Below, piece by piece: positions 23,892-39,300 of a stretch of 64,000 nt of DNA; position 1 is the first letter of the stretch, and each line of letters begins with the position of its first letter. The stretch covers positions 9,505,501 to 9,569,500 of the forward strand of contig CM057146.1 in NCBI GenBank assembly GCA_029964075.1. The letters are read 5' to 3'. This DNA comes from Patiria pectinifera. Its lineage: Eukaryota > Echinodermata > Asteroidea > Valvatida > Asterinidae. The notes below the pieces were generated by a model, which ran no database searches, had not been told where the DNA came from, and was given only the letters and a program-made list of their open reading frames with translations. The position numbers were made by a program, and so were the translations under genes.

Positions 23892-24300
23892 CATTGCTCT
23901 CCAGTGAGCTTATGGCCGTTTGTAGTAAGCGTGTATCCGTTGGTGAGTCTTCCCCTCCAGGCTGGCCGGTGCTCATTGCTCTCCAGTGAGCTTGTTGCTG
24001 GCTAGGTTGCATGGCCGGTTTGTAGTAGCGTGTATCCGTTCGTGAAGTCTTCCAGCTCTGGGCCTGACAGTGCTTTCATTGCTCTCCAGTGAGCTTGTTG
24101 CTGGCTAGGTTGCATGGCCGGTTTGTAGTAGCGTGTATCCGTTGGTGAAGTCTTCCAGCTCCAGGCCTGACGGTGCTTTCATTGCTCTCCAGTGAGCTTG
24201 TTGCTGGCTAGGTTGCATGGCCGGTTTGTAGTAGCGTGTATCCGTTGGTGAAGTCTTCCAGCTCTGGGCCTGACAGTGCTTTCATTGCTCTCCAGTGAAT
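23892..24300 (-). repeat. 103 bp tandem duplication of the UTP6 last coding segment
   Basis: CATTGCTCTCCAGTGA recurs at 23892, 23974, 24077, 24180 and 24283. The rightmost unit is the coding part of the last UTP6 exon (HWRAMK to the stop) plus about 15 nt of 3' UTR; the others lie downstream of the stop. Three spacings are exactly 103 bp and one is 82 bp. Copies are nearly identical, so the duplication is recent or homogenised. None has its own splice acceptor. Confidence 0.9.
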
Positions 24301-27300
24301 CTGTGAGGCTCGCATGCTGTCCTTCTCCAGACGAATGAAGTCCAACCACAAGTCTGAAAACGAACAAATGAAAAAAGGAAAGATATTCTTGGTTTTGTGC
24401 AATATCCAGTCCTGCCATGCACGTTCTTGGTACAACAAAAGGACGGCTATACAGAATAACGTTTTTGGACCCCATAATGCTCGTCTATACAGCAGTAAAA
24501 AACTGCCCAATAATCTGATGCTTTTTGGCTTAAAAATAACACCAGTAATAAGCAGCACGGCATTGGTTCAAGTCCCAAAATTTTGATTTTCGCAAAAGCC
24601 GAAATTTTCCAGCCAATTTCTGATATACAACCAAACGCTTCAAATACTGATTCGCAAGATTAATTTCAACAGTATTTGTACGATATTTCTTGCCAAAACC
24701 TCATATGTTTCAATACTCCGAGGTGTGCACTGGAGGGTAAATTGTACAACAATAGGCCGTGCACAGCGGCCAATTCAAGATCAACGCATGGTCCGCCTCC
24801 ACAGACTTCATGGACTTTGTGTGTGTGTACAAAAGACACGAGGAATTAGCGTGTTTAGATGTCACCCGGTGGCGAGTCGAGGCAATCTTGACATTTTAAC
24901 CCGTCAGCCGTGCCTGTGTATAAAAACAGCCGGTGGGTGATATCATAGCCTCCGAAGCGAACTAGTTGAGTGTTTCGCACAAGCTCTTGGAAAGCCAGAC
25001 CACAGTGCTTACATAATTACACTGTGTCAAAATTCAATATCAAAATTTACTTTACGCAGACACAAAATTCCCCTGGAAACAGAAAGCTTGTCTAACACAT
25101 TCAAGCTCAATTTTCCATGGCAAAACATTATTTTTATTGAATCAGATAGGGTATATCACTCATGTCTTCTGGAATTACTGTAATATAAGTCAACATACCT
25201 GGTCTGGATGAGCCAAATTCTGCCAATGCATCTTCATAGCAGCGCCGTATCTTAGTCATGTTGGGTTCCAACTGGGCCTGCTCTATGGAGATGTACTGCT
25301 TGAAGAAATCCACGGACAGCGGTCTCTCCTTCAACAATCTATTGGCAAAGAAATCCATGTCCAAGTGACTAGGATCTTTCATTGTTCTGTTTACTAATAA
25401 TGATACCGGAGTCTTATATAGCGCACGTATCTACCAACAATTAGGTACTCAAGGCGCTGGTAATTATGTCTATGTTTCAAGACAGGTAAATGAAGTTTCA
25501 TGTAGCACCTTTATTAGGGTATACTAGGTGCTGCGGCGCATGTTGCAGCCACTGCCAGAAACACCGGGGCAAACCCCTTCTCTTAGCGATTAGTGTTACT
25601 GGGTTCTTTAACGTGCATTACACAACACACGGGACCTACGCCATTAGGTCCCATCCGAAGGACAAAGCAATAATGGTAAAGTGCCTTGCTCAAGAGCACA
25701 AGCACCATGTTCCCACGGTCAGGATTCGAACCCATGTACCACGGCACACGAGTCGAACACCGTAACCACTGGACCACAGCACCCCACTACCCCATGCAAA
25801 GAATCATTGCCAACAGAAAATTCTACAGACTAAACAGTCACCACATTTCATGGGTTGTATAATGGAATTTTGCCTTTTGCGCATGCATGCATCCTATAAC
25901 TACAGTTCTGCATGTCATATGTGTAGGGTGTAGTGGACATGTGGTGCGTACTGGGCAATGTGGCGCAGAACGCAGCTGTGTTTTACCGGCGGTTTAAAAC
26001 CACTCACGTGACGGGCTCTCAGGACCAACGGGAATGGGTAAACTGTCTCAGGTATTAATGAATAATTGATGAGACCAACCTCTTATAGATCTTTCTCGCT
26101 TTGCTGAGATCCTTGTTGATAGCTGCCCATTGCAAGTAGAGTGTCTTCATGGGTGTTGAGACCACGGCTGGCTCCTTGATTGCAGCCTAAACCATCAAGA
26201 ATTAAATAATGTGTTACAATTCGGGTGATTCACAATGCAGTGCGCCACCAAGAGTTTGCCACGGAGAGTTAATTTTCCCCAGTGCATTGTGGGAAACAAT
26301 CGACAAATTCGCTGCACGGGAGATTTGGAATATTGTTCGTTTTTCCGGTCAGTAGTCTCGTAAGCCTATGAGTCCAGTATCTGTTTGCCCTTTTTTGTTC
26401 TTTTTATCAACATTGTGTTTTTTTGTATTAGGCGGGAGAACGTTATGTCCCAATCTATAACATTAGCTCAAGTTGTCTGCTGACACTCGTTCAAGTGGGC
26501 CAGGTTTTGTCGACCGTAAACTTGAAAAATTGACTCTCCATGGCAAACCCTTGGTGGCACACTGCATTTTGAATCGCCTGATTTAATGGAGTTCCTTTCT
26601 GATCATGACAATGCAAGACTCAAATGGCGCTGTCCTTCAGTTTTAGGGACGGGTAAACCAACTGCATTTGCATTAATGCCAAAACTGAGTGAATTTTATA
26701 ATTCATGAACAGTGGTTTTTTTTAAATCCACACGTTTTTTCAAATTTACTATCTTCATCGTGGACACAAGTAGTAGTTATTAACAATAAGCCTCGTTCAA
26801 GTAATTTGTTCTTGGATTTGCTCGGAACACTGTCATGTTATAGCTGTAGACTACCTTGAATATCTCCTGTACGTTGTCAGAGTTCATGATAAGGCACCAG
26901 TCTAGACCCAATCTCCACAGTGGCAGTGCATGCTGTATAGATCAACCACAACAAGCAATATTGTGAACCATTCGGTCAGAGTGTGTGTGTGTTTGGCATG
27001 TATTACATGTGATCATGGTCACTTGCTTAAGTTATATCCGTTTTGATCATAGAGCTATATTAAATTACTAGAGCGCTAACTCGATGTACAAAGTAATGCC
27101 TGCTGGGCGCATCCATGTTTGTGCACAAACCTATGGAAAACTTGAAATTTTGTACGGCTTTTGTACGGCTATTTGCATATCTGCGTTTGTATTCCATACC
27201 GGTGCGTCATCGAAGCCGATACGCCCAAAACCGAAACGCACAATCAGCAAATGAGCGTTTCATTTTGCTCCACGCAAACAGCGCAACGTGTGCGCGTCCC

Positions 27301-30300
27301 TCCGCTGCAGATGCTTTTCGCCGTGACGTTTTTTGAACCGTCATGACGCGCTTAAGTTGTTTTCGTATCTTCTACTTGCGCGTTGCATTTAGAGTACACT
27401 TTTAAAATTCAATCCATCTATTTTGATTGTGTTCTACAAACACGCACATAAATTCAAAATGTCTGCACCCAGAGCGGCTTCAAAGCGTCTCCGCGCGCAA
27501 GAATGAGGAGTTAGCACTCTAGTAATTTAATATAGCTCTATGGTTTTGATTGGGAATTCGTTGGTGGGGAAAACTTTTTTTACGGTAAAAATTGCAGAAC
27601 CTGATAAAATCGTCGTGTCCGTGCAACAAGGTCGTATCTCCTAAAACGGGCCGTACTTGAAACGCGAGCTTCAGAATGTCAAAAGGTTGTATCTCACTTA
27701 AAATAACCGGGATGAACACACAAAGTCAATGGACGTCAAGATACGACCATGTTACACGGAGCGTATTCGTGCGAGATTCGTTGCAGAATGCAGTACAACC
27801 TTGTTGCACTGACGCAACGAAATAGGGTTGGGGGTGTAGGCTTCAGTAATTTCCTTCCATTATACTGCGGCTACTTGCCAGTATAAACGTTCCTCAAACT
27901 ATGACAGTGCTCACCTTGGCTTTGACAAAGGAGACTGCACTGTCAAAGAGTTGCGACACCTCAGCCTGCTGATTCTCCCTGCCTGTTTGCACGAGAGAAG
28001 TGGTATGAAGAATGGATGTGAAATTCCATTGCAAACCAGAGTTGTAATAAGCCATTTGCAATTTAAGTTTGAATAAAATCTTGAACGCTGTCTTAAAGGT
28101 ATAGTCCATCATTTGTAATTTGTGCATTTTGCTCGTTTGAAGCAACAAAAGTGCTCAAAATATAAAGAAGGGTGCTGAACAACGAACCTGATGAATTTTC
28201 AGCCCAGCTTCAGCTGTATATTTGGAGAAAAACAACATTCTAGGATCTCGATTTCAAATCAAAAGTTGCAGAATCAGGTTTTGAATTGGGCCTGAATTCA
28301 GCGTCCGAGACACGTTCTCACTGAGCTGATTGCAGCTACGCGATGTCGCGCACCGATCCGACGAATTTAGCAACCACGAGCGTATGTGCATCTTGTCAAT
28401 GCTTGCGCGCGCTTCCCCGAATAAAAAAACGAACTCGATTATAACGGAAATTTCCAACGGTGCTTCTTAAGACGCACCGTTGGAAAGGCCTTCTTTTGTT
28501 GAATACTTCAAAATGACAGCTTGCCAGAAAGAATAATTTCACAGGGAGTTTAGTCCCCTTACTGTATTTCAACCAAGTATGTTTTTTAACAATAATTACG
28601 CCAGTTACTTTTTGGATAGCTGCAAATGATGGACTCTGGCTTAAATCCAATGCTTTGCACGTTTAACCTAGCATTCTCCCAACCAAAGAGACTGTTACTA
28701 CATCACGTGATTCGGGGCAAGCCTTATGCTAGCTATCCCCAGCTCCGGCATGGTCTGGTGTCTTTGTGCCATTCTCTCCCATTGTAAACGATGTATTGGT
28801 GCTGAGCATCTCTTACGTAACTATGCAAGAGCTTGCCCCAAATCATGTGATTAGCAACAATGTCTTTGGTTTGTTTTTCAAATTTTAAAGGGTATAGGTC
28901 ACTTACAAATGGCTTATTTTAGTCAAATCAAGTCAAATCACAAATAACAAGGGATGAACAAATGACAATTAAAGGAATGCATTTGTCACAGTTCATATAA
29001 AAGCTCTGGACTATTTTGAGGATTGATGACTTGTAATGCACTTGATACTGATTTGGTTTACAACTTTGCTACAAGATGTAAAAGAAAAGAAGGAAAATCT
29101 GTCACGAGCCAATGTGGCCCATCAGGCCGGCGTTTATCTCCAGTTTCAGTAGCATGAAACGACTGAGAATATTTCTACTCCCCCTGGATGGGATGCTAGT
29201 CCATCGCAGGTTACTCCCCAGCAAATGCTGGTACCCATTTGTACTTCTTGGTGGTGAGAGGCAAGTGGAGGTTAAGTGGTTTGCCAAAGGACACAACATA
29301 CGGCCAGCGGCTGGATTCGAACCCATGACCCTCTGATCATGAGTCACAAATCGTATCCACTAGGCTGCACTCCCTCACAGCCACAAGATGTGCTGTCCAC
29401 AAAACGTCTGCCTAAAACAGTGCGTCTTTGTCTAAGTTTATTCACAGCCACAGTATTATTTGATACAATGACGCTGCATTGCTGCATACTTGTACAGCAC
29501 TTATCAATACATCAATGTATACTGAGTGCAGGCGACATTGAGAACATTACCTATTCCAGAGTCTTGCATGGATAATTTCAGGCATCCTTCCCATACTCTG
29601 GCCGACTGGTGATGGGCAATGATAGCTGATGCTGCTACGTCCTTCGCTTCATCTATTTTACCCACATTTTGAAGGACATTCATCTGGTTATAAAACAAAT
29701 ATCAAAGGTAAATTTGGTCTGCAAGCAAAATAGGTCGAGAGAAGTGGGTCTAAGAAACCCTCCCCCCCCCAAAAAAAAAAAAAATTTGGGAGAGATTTCG
29801 ATGCACAAGTGCAGTGTTCTCCAAGGTCTAAATTTAAGATTTCTTGGCAGTGGCATGAAAAATGAGTAAGTGCGTAGAGGATTATTATTAGATACTCCAT
29901 TGTGCGCATAAAGACAGATAAATCAAATGCCATAAACACATCAACACAATTTTTTTTTCTTATTGAAGGAAATATACAACATTTGCTTTAGCTGTAATTT
30001 TCAGACATCGATGGATTTGGAGGAGTTAGCATTTTAAAGCGAATATTGTTAAACTGACTTGTTTGAAGTTTGGGGTTCGTAGATGCTGGAAAATCAAGAA
30101 AAACAATCATTTTCTTGTAGTCTGGTTCCTGGCCCCACTTAACTTGAAACGGAGCAATTTATAGACGTCTGGGAACTGCAAGGTCAGGGAACCAGTCTAG
30201 CTGGCTTGTTCCCGTTTACAGGTGTGTAATTGATTGCAAAAATATGCGAACTAACCAAATATGATAATTTGGGAGCAGTATTTCAAAAAAGCCAATTTTT

Positions 30301-33300
30301 TTGAACGCTGGTCAGCTCAGCATTGGAAATTGATAAAAAATCCAATCTTCTTGAACATGACAGCACTACAGGTGCCGTGATTTTACAGGATGCTTTAGAC
30401 TGTCATTCACTAATAAGGTTTTTCGTGATAATTTGGTAGTTTTGTTTTTTGATGTTTGCAAATGAAACTTGCCTGCCTTTTTAAAACACAGTAAAGTTGG
30501 TAACACATTTTTTCAGAGATTAGTACCATTCATAGCACATGTTTGGATTATTGGTGTGGAAATCTTTTTTTCTTTTCCATTATTAAATCTGAATCCAGAG
30601 TTTTAAAACTGGCGGGGAGAGTTACAAATCTTGTTGGCTACTTTGTAAGCACAGCATGAGATGCACAACACAAATCCAGTCAGAAAAAAAGAGAGAAAAT
30701 ACTCATACCCATTTCAAATACAGGTCTTCTGTCAATGAACATTTTGTATTGGCCGCTGAAAAGACTTGCAGGGTTTTCTCAGCTCGCTGTGAAAAAAAAG
30801 GAAAGAAATGCATATCTGATCAGGATCATCATTTCAGTCATGATAATTTGATTAATTTTTGGCACACAAATAGAGTATGAGCATTGTTGTGAGACTCACA
30901 ACTTCAGCGCACCCGGATCGACCCATGTAAAGGCAGACGGGTTAGCCATGGGTTTTGTCTGCTGCTGGCTCCTAAAACCTTAATTTAAATTTTTTTTCAT
31001 GATTTCATGATTGTGGGTCACGACCTTTTATCAAAGAAAAACAGTTCTAGACCCAAAGCCAAACCAGATATAATAATAATATCGGAGTCTTCAATAAAGA
31101 CAGGTAAATAAAGTTTATGAGAAATATGAGACCCATTATGTAGCACCTTATAAGGGTTTACAAGGTGCTGCAGCGCATATTGCAGACACTGCCAGAAACA
31201 CCGGGGCAAACCCCTTCTCTTAGCGATAAGTGTTACTGGGTTCTTTAACGTGCATTACACAACACACGGGACCTACGGCTTTACGTCCCATCCGAAGGAC
31301 GAAGCAATAATGGTAAAGTGCCTTGCTCAAGAGCACAAGCACCATGTTCCCACGGTCAGGATTCGAACCCATGTACCACAGCACACGAGTCGAACACCGT
31401 AACCATTGGACCACAGCACCCCAATAGCATATAAGACCGAAGTTTCACTTCACTGTTAACTGTTAGTGATACAAATTAATTTCTCTGTTGTCTTTTTGTT
31501 ATCATAGTGTTCAAATATTCCTGACTCAAATTAACTGAAGCTAAATATAAAACTCGACTCGACTCGACTACACACTGTGACTCGACTCGACCTTCTTGAC
31601 CTAATGACTCGACTCGACTCAACTCACTTCTTTAAATTGACTCGACCTGAGTCACAAAAATCACCGACTCGTTACAACTCTGATCTGATGTCACCGGGAC
31701 CTAGTGGTATACATTTCAAGGTAGTACAGGAGCGAGGAACCAGGTACCCCACTGAAGTAAAACGAGGTACCCAATACATCCTGGAAGTTGTCTGAGGACT
31801 TTATCCGCTTCGTTCTCAAGTACCCCCTCACTGGCAAAGGAAGTACAGTTGGGGGTGACCGACCAACGCCATCTTGCCTGACTACAATTCATTTGCCGCA
31901 AAGCGCGGCCACTGCGTGTACATAGCACAAATCCCCTGGCGTACGTGCGTCACACACAAGGAACGGTGCGCGTCAACCAGCGCAATGTCCCGCCCATGGG
32001 ACGTCGTTGTTAAGTAAAAGGGCGCCCTCTTTTGTTAGCGCACGGAGCTCATAGGTTTACTAGGTGAAAACTGCACCTTTCAGCGTCAACTGTTGCTTGT
32101 TAACATGCACATAACATTAAATCTGTTTTGTTTTCCCATGAAGTTCTCGGCTGAGTTTTGGTAAGCAATTTTTGGGGGTTCTTGTTTCTACCATAAAGCA
32201 GATATTTCTTGCACGTAAAAAATCTCTGTGCTTAGCCGCTTTGTGAAACTGACCCTACCTTGTCGCTGACGTCCCCAGCCCCTCCAAGCTGTAGTCTCTC
32301 AATGCAGCAGTCAATGAACAGACTCCACATCTTGGTGGTTGGTAGTCTCTCTACAGCCGTTTTGTACACCTCATAAGACTGCATCTCTTCCGCCAGCTGG
32401 ATTGACTCTGACTCTGCTCAAGATAAGAATTGAGTAAGTTACCTTTGCTACTCTATAACTGAGCTATCCAGCCCTATGTTGGTTGTAGAATACAAGTTGA
32501 TGGAAGTCAAAGGTTCAAAGCACACTACAGTCAATTTCTTTGGTCAACTTGATGTCGATCTATTTTTAATGATGATTTTCCTTTTTTGTACAAAAACTGA
32601 ATATCATACAAGTACTTCAAAATCGAAGTGATCTTTCCAAACCATTAAATTATTTCGGTTTGCGGTAACACCATGTGGTAATAACTACTGCTTAGAAGAT
32701 ATTAGTTCTGAAACGAACTTGTCCTGCTTGTTATCAACTTTGCTAAGTAGTTTTTTGTTCTGATAAGAACAGTCCTGCTGTAACTTCTAAACGAACTTGT
32801 CTTTGGTCTCAACGTTTCGACTAGCCTGCTCTAGTCATCGTCAGGACAAGTTCTTTTCAGAATTAATATCTTCTATTAAGCAGTAATTATTACCACATGG
32901 TGTTACCGCAAACCGAAACGATACCGATACCCACCATGCAAAGCCTCAAATCTTATATCATTAAATTATTCATTATATATTTGAAAATGAAAACGATTCA
33001 CCAGTACCATTGCTGTCAGCTGTAAGATGTCTTCTAGCAACAGCATCCCACATGAGTTCATTCTTCGGGTGACCTTCCATCAAACTGTGTGTAACAAGGC
33101 AAAGATAAGAAAGGATTACAAACTCATCATCTGAAAAAAGAAACCTTGAATAGCAAACAACGTTTCAATATACAGCAAAAGTATCAGAGTGGGGATTCTT
33201 ATCCTAATCTTCCAACTTGGCACTTACTCTTGATATATCTCTCGTACCAGATCTGCTGTAAAATCAAACTTCTTACAGACGGGGACAAAAGCCAGGTGCA

Positions 33301-36300
33301 GATCTATGTCACCTGAGAAAAGAAGACAAATAATTTCACATAATATTTTCAATATTACAGGCATCTCGGAAAGCGATGATGTATTACAGCGTGCGTTTGA
33401 TGAGAGTTGATCAAATGTTTGCCTTGATTCTCCCCTAAATTGCGCCCTCTGTCGTTCATGCACAGAGCATTTACTGTTTTCACACATTACGGTTGCACCC
33501 CAATGTCAAGGTTCCCATAGACACTAGTGTTTAATGCTCCCCATACTTCAAAATTCTTTTCAAACTACTCAGAACTCTCACGGGTGTTCAGGCTGCATGA
33601 CGATCAACATGTCATCGTTCATTTTCTTTTCAATTTTTGGTGGACTTTCTGGAGAAATTCTCACCCAAAAAAGACCAACCCTAAAAAGACTGATGTTTCC
33701 AGATCTGGAAAAGTAGCCATTTTGAAAAAGGATCCCTCCACAACATGGCTAAGTAGTGCCACTTTCGGACCCAATTGCATCCAAAATGCTCAGAATTGGA
33801 AGCCCCGAGTCCAGGCCAGAGGTTCATTGCTATACGTCTTCAATTCCCCAATTCCATGGCTCTCGGAACTCTCTAATATAGAATAATTTGAGTGTATAAC
33901 TTTTATTCATGAGCTCGACGGATGGATTTTTGGCCTATTTACTGGGATATACTCAACTTCGTCCCCAGTGCTTACTTTATTTCCAACCTCGTTTCCAATA
34001 GTAAGCCCTGGATAGGAAACTTTCTTCCTCTACCCTGATTGGTTATCGCAATTGGCTAAAAATGGAATTATATATTGTGGTACTTGGTATTGTTATTTCC
34101 AACGTGCATTAACATGTTTTCACGATCATTATAAATTATATCGTCCACGCCTTCTCAAAAATACTCCTTTCCTTTCCAATTTGCTCATACTAATATGAAA
34201 TGTGATTTGGCGGGATAAGATTGTAACATTTTAACTTCGAAAACAATCGTGTTTTCGTGACCCATGGCGCGACGAATTGATCTTACCCCAAACACCGCAT
34301 ACAAAAAACAAACGCTTTCGAAACGCACATCCAGGCACCAGACTATTCCTCATTTGCATACCTGTTCAAAAATTTATAAGGGTATACCCTTACCTGGCAT
34401 GTCTTGGACAGCCATCTTGTAGACAACCCTTGCCACCTTGCCTTGTAGTATAGCGTCCTCCATGCCTTCCTCTGTGGTCTCCATGTTGCTCTGCTGTAGC
34501 AAGGCCCATCGCTTCCTTTGCTGTTATCACAACAGAAAAGTCTAATTAACATCCCCAGGGTTTGCATATTGGAGAACCAATGAAGATTTTGAGTATCCCC
34601 ATGTATATATGTACATCTCTATGGGAGTTTTGCCTGTTCACTGCAAAGCACGAACATAACAAATCCAACGTTTTTCTTTTCTTTTAAGAGCTCAGTGAAT
34701 GAACCTAGAAATGTATTTTTCATATCTTATACATCCATCACCTAGAAATGGTCAAGGAGATTACAGATTAGGAGTTTTGGATCATTTCTCTGAATCATTA
34801 ATTAGTTATTATGGGTAATTGACCTATCGCCGTTTGCGAGTTAGCCACGCCCCTTAGACAACCCTATGGAATTTTTGTACACTAAGTTTTGTTTGTCTCA
34901 GATTTTGCGCATTCCGCGTCCATTTGTATATCATGTAATTGGACAATATTTCACAAGCTGCGTTGACGCGATTCTACCACGATAGGTCAATTGGCTCCAT
35001 CACGGACATTACATTTTTTTTCCATAATGCTAAAATTGCCCAGATGTAAAGTTTAATACTGCTTGTTCAGCACTTCCCAACACCCTGGTACAAATCCCAC
35101 AAAATACTCAGTCCTGGCAATTATTCATGAGAATCAGCCTCTGACTATGTCATGTGGCCAGTTTTTAACGAAGGACGTGGTTGGGAATCCTTATTGAGCA
35201 AGATTGTAAAACTTTTTCTCATAGAAAAAGCACTACGCATACTTATTAGTGACGCTTATTTCATGGAGAAAAAAATAGTGAATTTACCTTATCTGCATGC
35301 ATCAGCTCCATTCGAAAATACTGTTAGAAAACAAGAAGAGATGAAACTTGTCAAATATAATACACACCCTTCCCTCACCTGCGAGTCTAGTCCGGGCTTT
35401 GAGAAACAAAAATTTACAAACTAGCTTTGGAGGGACTCGAACCAATGACCTCCTGTCCACAAGCGCAAGCATTTATCTCCCGTTTCCTTGGCATGAAACA
35501 ACTGAGAATATTTGTATTCTCCCTGGATGGGATGCCAGTCCATCGCAGGTTACTCCCCAGCTAATGCCAGTACCTATTTGTACTCCTGGGTGGAGAGAGG
35601 CAAGTGGGGGTGAAGTGGCTTGCCCAAGGACTCGACATATGGCCAGCAGCTGGATTTGAACCACTGACCCTCTGATCATGAGACACAAACCCTAACCACT
35701 TGGCCACACCACCTCAGACGAACATAATGTGGTAATTTTTTTTACATAATTGAAGGGTAAAACCCAAAATTAAACTTGATATTCCCTTCCCCAAAATTCC
35801 ATCATAGAGGAAGTGGATTGGTTGGAACATACCTCGACCCGGAGTTTGTGGTTCTGTGGATGGAGCCTGATGGCTCGTAGTAACAGACTCCTAGCGTTCT
35901 CAGCCGACATGATTTCCTCCATCTGGAACTTGGCTGCTATGATCCACAATGCTGCCAAAAAAAAATTGACCACAGTTGAGTGGGACAACGTTAAAAGAGA
36001 GCCAATTCAATTATTTACAATTTACGAATTACAAGATGAGGCTTCTCCTCACTGGCTACGTGGGGGAGGGGTGGGGGAGGGGACTTCTGTCGCTCGCCTT
36101 ACGGTTGAGCGACCCACACCACACATACACACATCATTTCTTCTTAGTATAGCAGTGATAGATGACATGGAGGAGGTAGTATGATGTACAGTATACATGT
36201 GTATATCGAGCAGTCTAATATATCGAGCAACTCACACCACACATACACACACACCAGTGTGTATTTGCCTGTATTTACCGGGGACCCCTATTGTCCCTTT

Positions 36301-39300
36301 TTGTTTGTACCTTAACTTTTTAGGAAGACCTCCCATATGTTTTGTACACATCGCCAAATTGGGGACCTTCGGGAATTGGGGACCCTATTGTCCTGTATTG
36401 TTCAGCGTCCCCTATTGAATGCAGAAACAAACTCACATACGCATTTTCTTCTTAGTATAGCAGTGATAGAGGGCATAGAGGAGGTAGTATGATGTATATA
36501 CAGTCGAGTCTCGTTAACACAAACTCGTTCGGACCTAGCCAAATTGCTTGTTATATCAGAATTTTGTATTAAGAGGAACACAGTTGAGTGGGACATCAGT
36601 CCCATTCATTGTGCACATAAATGCTTAGTCGGGACTAAGGCTTTATGTTTGTTATAACCAGAATTTTGTATTAACAGAGTTTGTACTAACGAGATTCGAC
36701 TGTATAAAGTTTGAAGGATGTCTCACCAGGGTTTTTGGAGTGCACCTTGAGTAGCCGTGCAAACAATTTACTCAACTCGTTCTTCATGTTCTGCCAAGCA
36801 AGAAGAATCAAGCTTTGTTTAAGCACACAAACTGGATACAGACTAAAAACACTGTTTTAGAAAATTATGATTAAGAAAATAATAACTGCACTCCCTCTCA
36901 AACAATAACTTAGTCCCAAAATAAAGGAAAGACCTTATGATTTATCTCTGCCCGCCAACACAGTTTTTGGGGAAAAATGTTGCAACCTGACACCACTTTT
37001 CTCATCATATATATCATCTCAAAGAAGGTCAGTCATTGCAAAAATGTTGAAAACGGGACCGAAACATTTCCAATTTTGTTTGGAAATACTTCGAAAATGT
37101 TCTTGACTCTCCATAGACTTTGTACACAACCGCTGATGTGGCGTCTGGATACTACATTCTTTCCCACTTTTCCTTCAAGTCATTCAGTCAGTACCTGGTG
37201 CTGTATGTGATTTGAACGAGTTAGCCAACTCTAGCATGATCATATGGTCGAGTGGTTAGATGTCCGCACTAGTAAACAAGAGGTCATGGGTTCAAGTCCC
37301 ACCCGAGCAATTTCATGAATTTCTTTTCGAAGGCTCTCAGACAGAACCACGAATGAATTGCTTTAAAATAAATGTACAATGAAGGGGAAACCGCAGACTG
37401 GCACCTTGAGTGCAGAAAAACATTCCAAACAAGATCAGGCCAACTTTCTACAAAATTTTCATGGGGCAACGACATAGTCCTCAGTATTTCACCAGTCAAG
37501 CTTGAGGTCTGAATTCAATTTTTTTTAAAGGAGACTTTTCTTTGACAATTTGCACCTGAGAGTGAAGCCAAGTGATTTCAATTTGAAGCTAAAAACTAGA
37601 CTGGTGCATGTCCAACTTCTGGCAAAGATCGACTCTTCATTAGTGTGGTGGCATGACCATAGAAAATATGCAGAAATAGAGCTAGGTACCAGACCTTTAT
37701 TTTGGCACAGTTGATTTGATGCAGTGCTAAAGGGTTGTTGGACTGGCTGTTTCATGTGCCAGTCGATTTTCTTGTGTTGCATATTTTTATTTTTAAGTTT
37801 GGAACTCTCGTACAAATATTGAGAGTCCCAAATTTTCAGACTAGGGAAACCCCAACGACATCATTGATTAATTTCTGGATGGATTACTTGTACAGGCTTT
37901 TCTTACCCATTTCTTGCAAAACTGCATGTGTGAGAACCACAGCTTCTGATCATCACAGAACATGGTGCAGGATCTCTGTTCACAGTAACAAAGTAATACA
38001 TCAATCAGTCCAATCAATCAAAAACTTAACAAATGTCCGTCAACCATTGAATAATTCATTTTTCTAATTACCATTCTGCATTTGTATCTTAATCAGTTAT
38101 GTCATTCCAATTTTTTTTCTTTAAACGTTTTGTGTAAATAACACTTTACCCTGAAAAGTTTCTGGATTCGTTTGATGATTGCATACTCAATCTCATCCTT
38201 CTTAAAGAAGTACCCAATTCGCTGGGGAAAGAAAAGGAAATAAAGACGAAAAATTCACAGTAAATATTAAGGAACAAGCAAAGATCCAATGTAATTAATA
38301 AAATATCATTGCCTTTTACCAATCACATTCATTATACAGGGTGGTCCCAAAAAAATGCTGCAACTTCATACTTCTACTAATCAGAGACATACACTATTGG
38401 GCCAAATAAAAAAAAAACATGTTTAGCGTCCTGCCTTTTTGAAAAAAGGAAGGAGGAGGCCCTTGTTTCCCCCTCCAAAATGGCTGCCCGACCAGGCTAT
38501 TTTTCAAGATGGCTGCCAGTTTTTTTTGTTTTTTTTAATGGCCACCACCTGGACGCAGGAAATTACATACCAGCTTCATATGAGCTAGATGCAACAGACA
38601 AAGAGGCCAAAATGATGTCACAAACGTTGCACTAGAATCAAAACTACTGAACCGATTCGGGAGTTCTTGGTATCATTTTCCTTCTTACAAAATTGCCTAG
38701 CCATAGATCAATGGTTTAGGTCCCTGTATATTGGAAGTAGAGGTTACATTGGCTTTTTTTTTAATAGGGCTTAGACTTCATGACTCTGTTTACACACTTA
38801 CCTCTCTTCTCTTCCTGATTAACGACAGGAGGTTGATCTCATACTGTGGGATTAATGAGACGTTTAGAAAATAAAACATCATTATGAGCAGTTAATATCA
38901 CATTAATCAAAGCTACATTATAAAGTGGCTTACAATTCTGTGAGTATGTGTTGTTCATAAGTGGCTCATGTAAAGTATTGGCTGCTTGGGCTATGTGTGG
39001 GTGTAAGTGTTCATCTTTTCAAACCGTGGACGAAAAATTCCAGAGAACAAAAGAGAACAATATCGTCCACGATTCCCAGCATACGTCCGCGATTGGGGTC
39101 GTGTACAAAACCTATGGGAGTGTTCCTAAAAAGTTACAAACAAAAGAGGGACAATAAGACATCTACGATCGACGGTGAACACACGTTTGGGTGTGTAGGT
39201 GTATGCTTTCAACAATGAAGCAGCTTCGTGTGAGTGCGGGGGGTGTACACATTAATATGTTGATCATTTGATTAAAGTGGGTATCCCCTAAATGGAATGA

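Noticed and set aside
38330..38760. Possible mariner element starting CAGGGTGGTCCC
   Set aside because: Only one end is visible; no inverted partner and no transposase fragment could be read.
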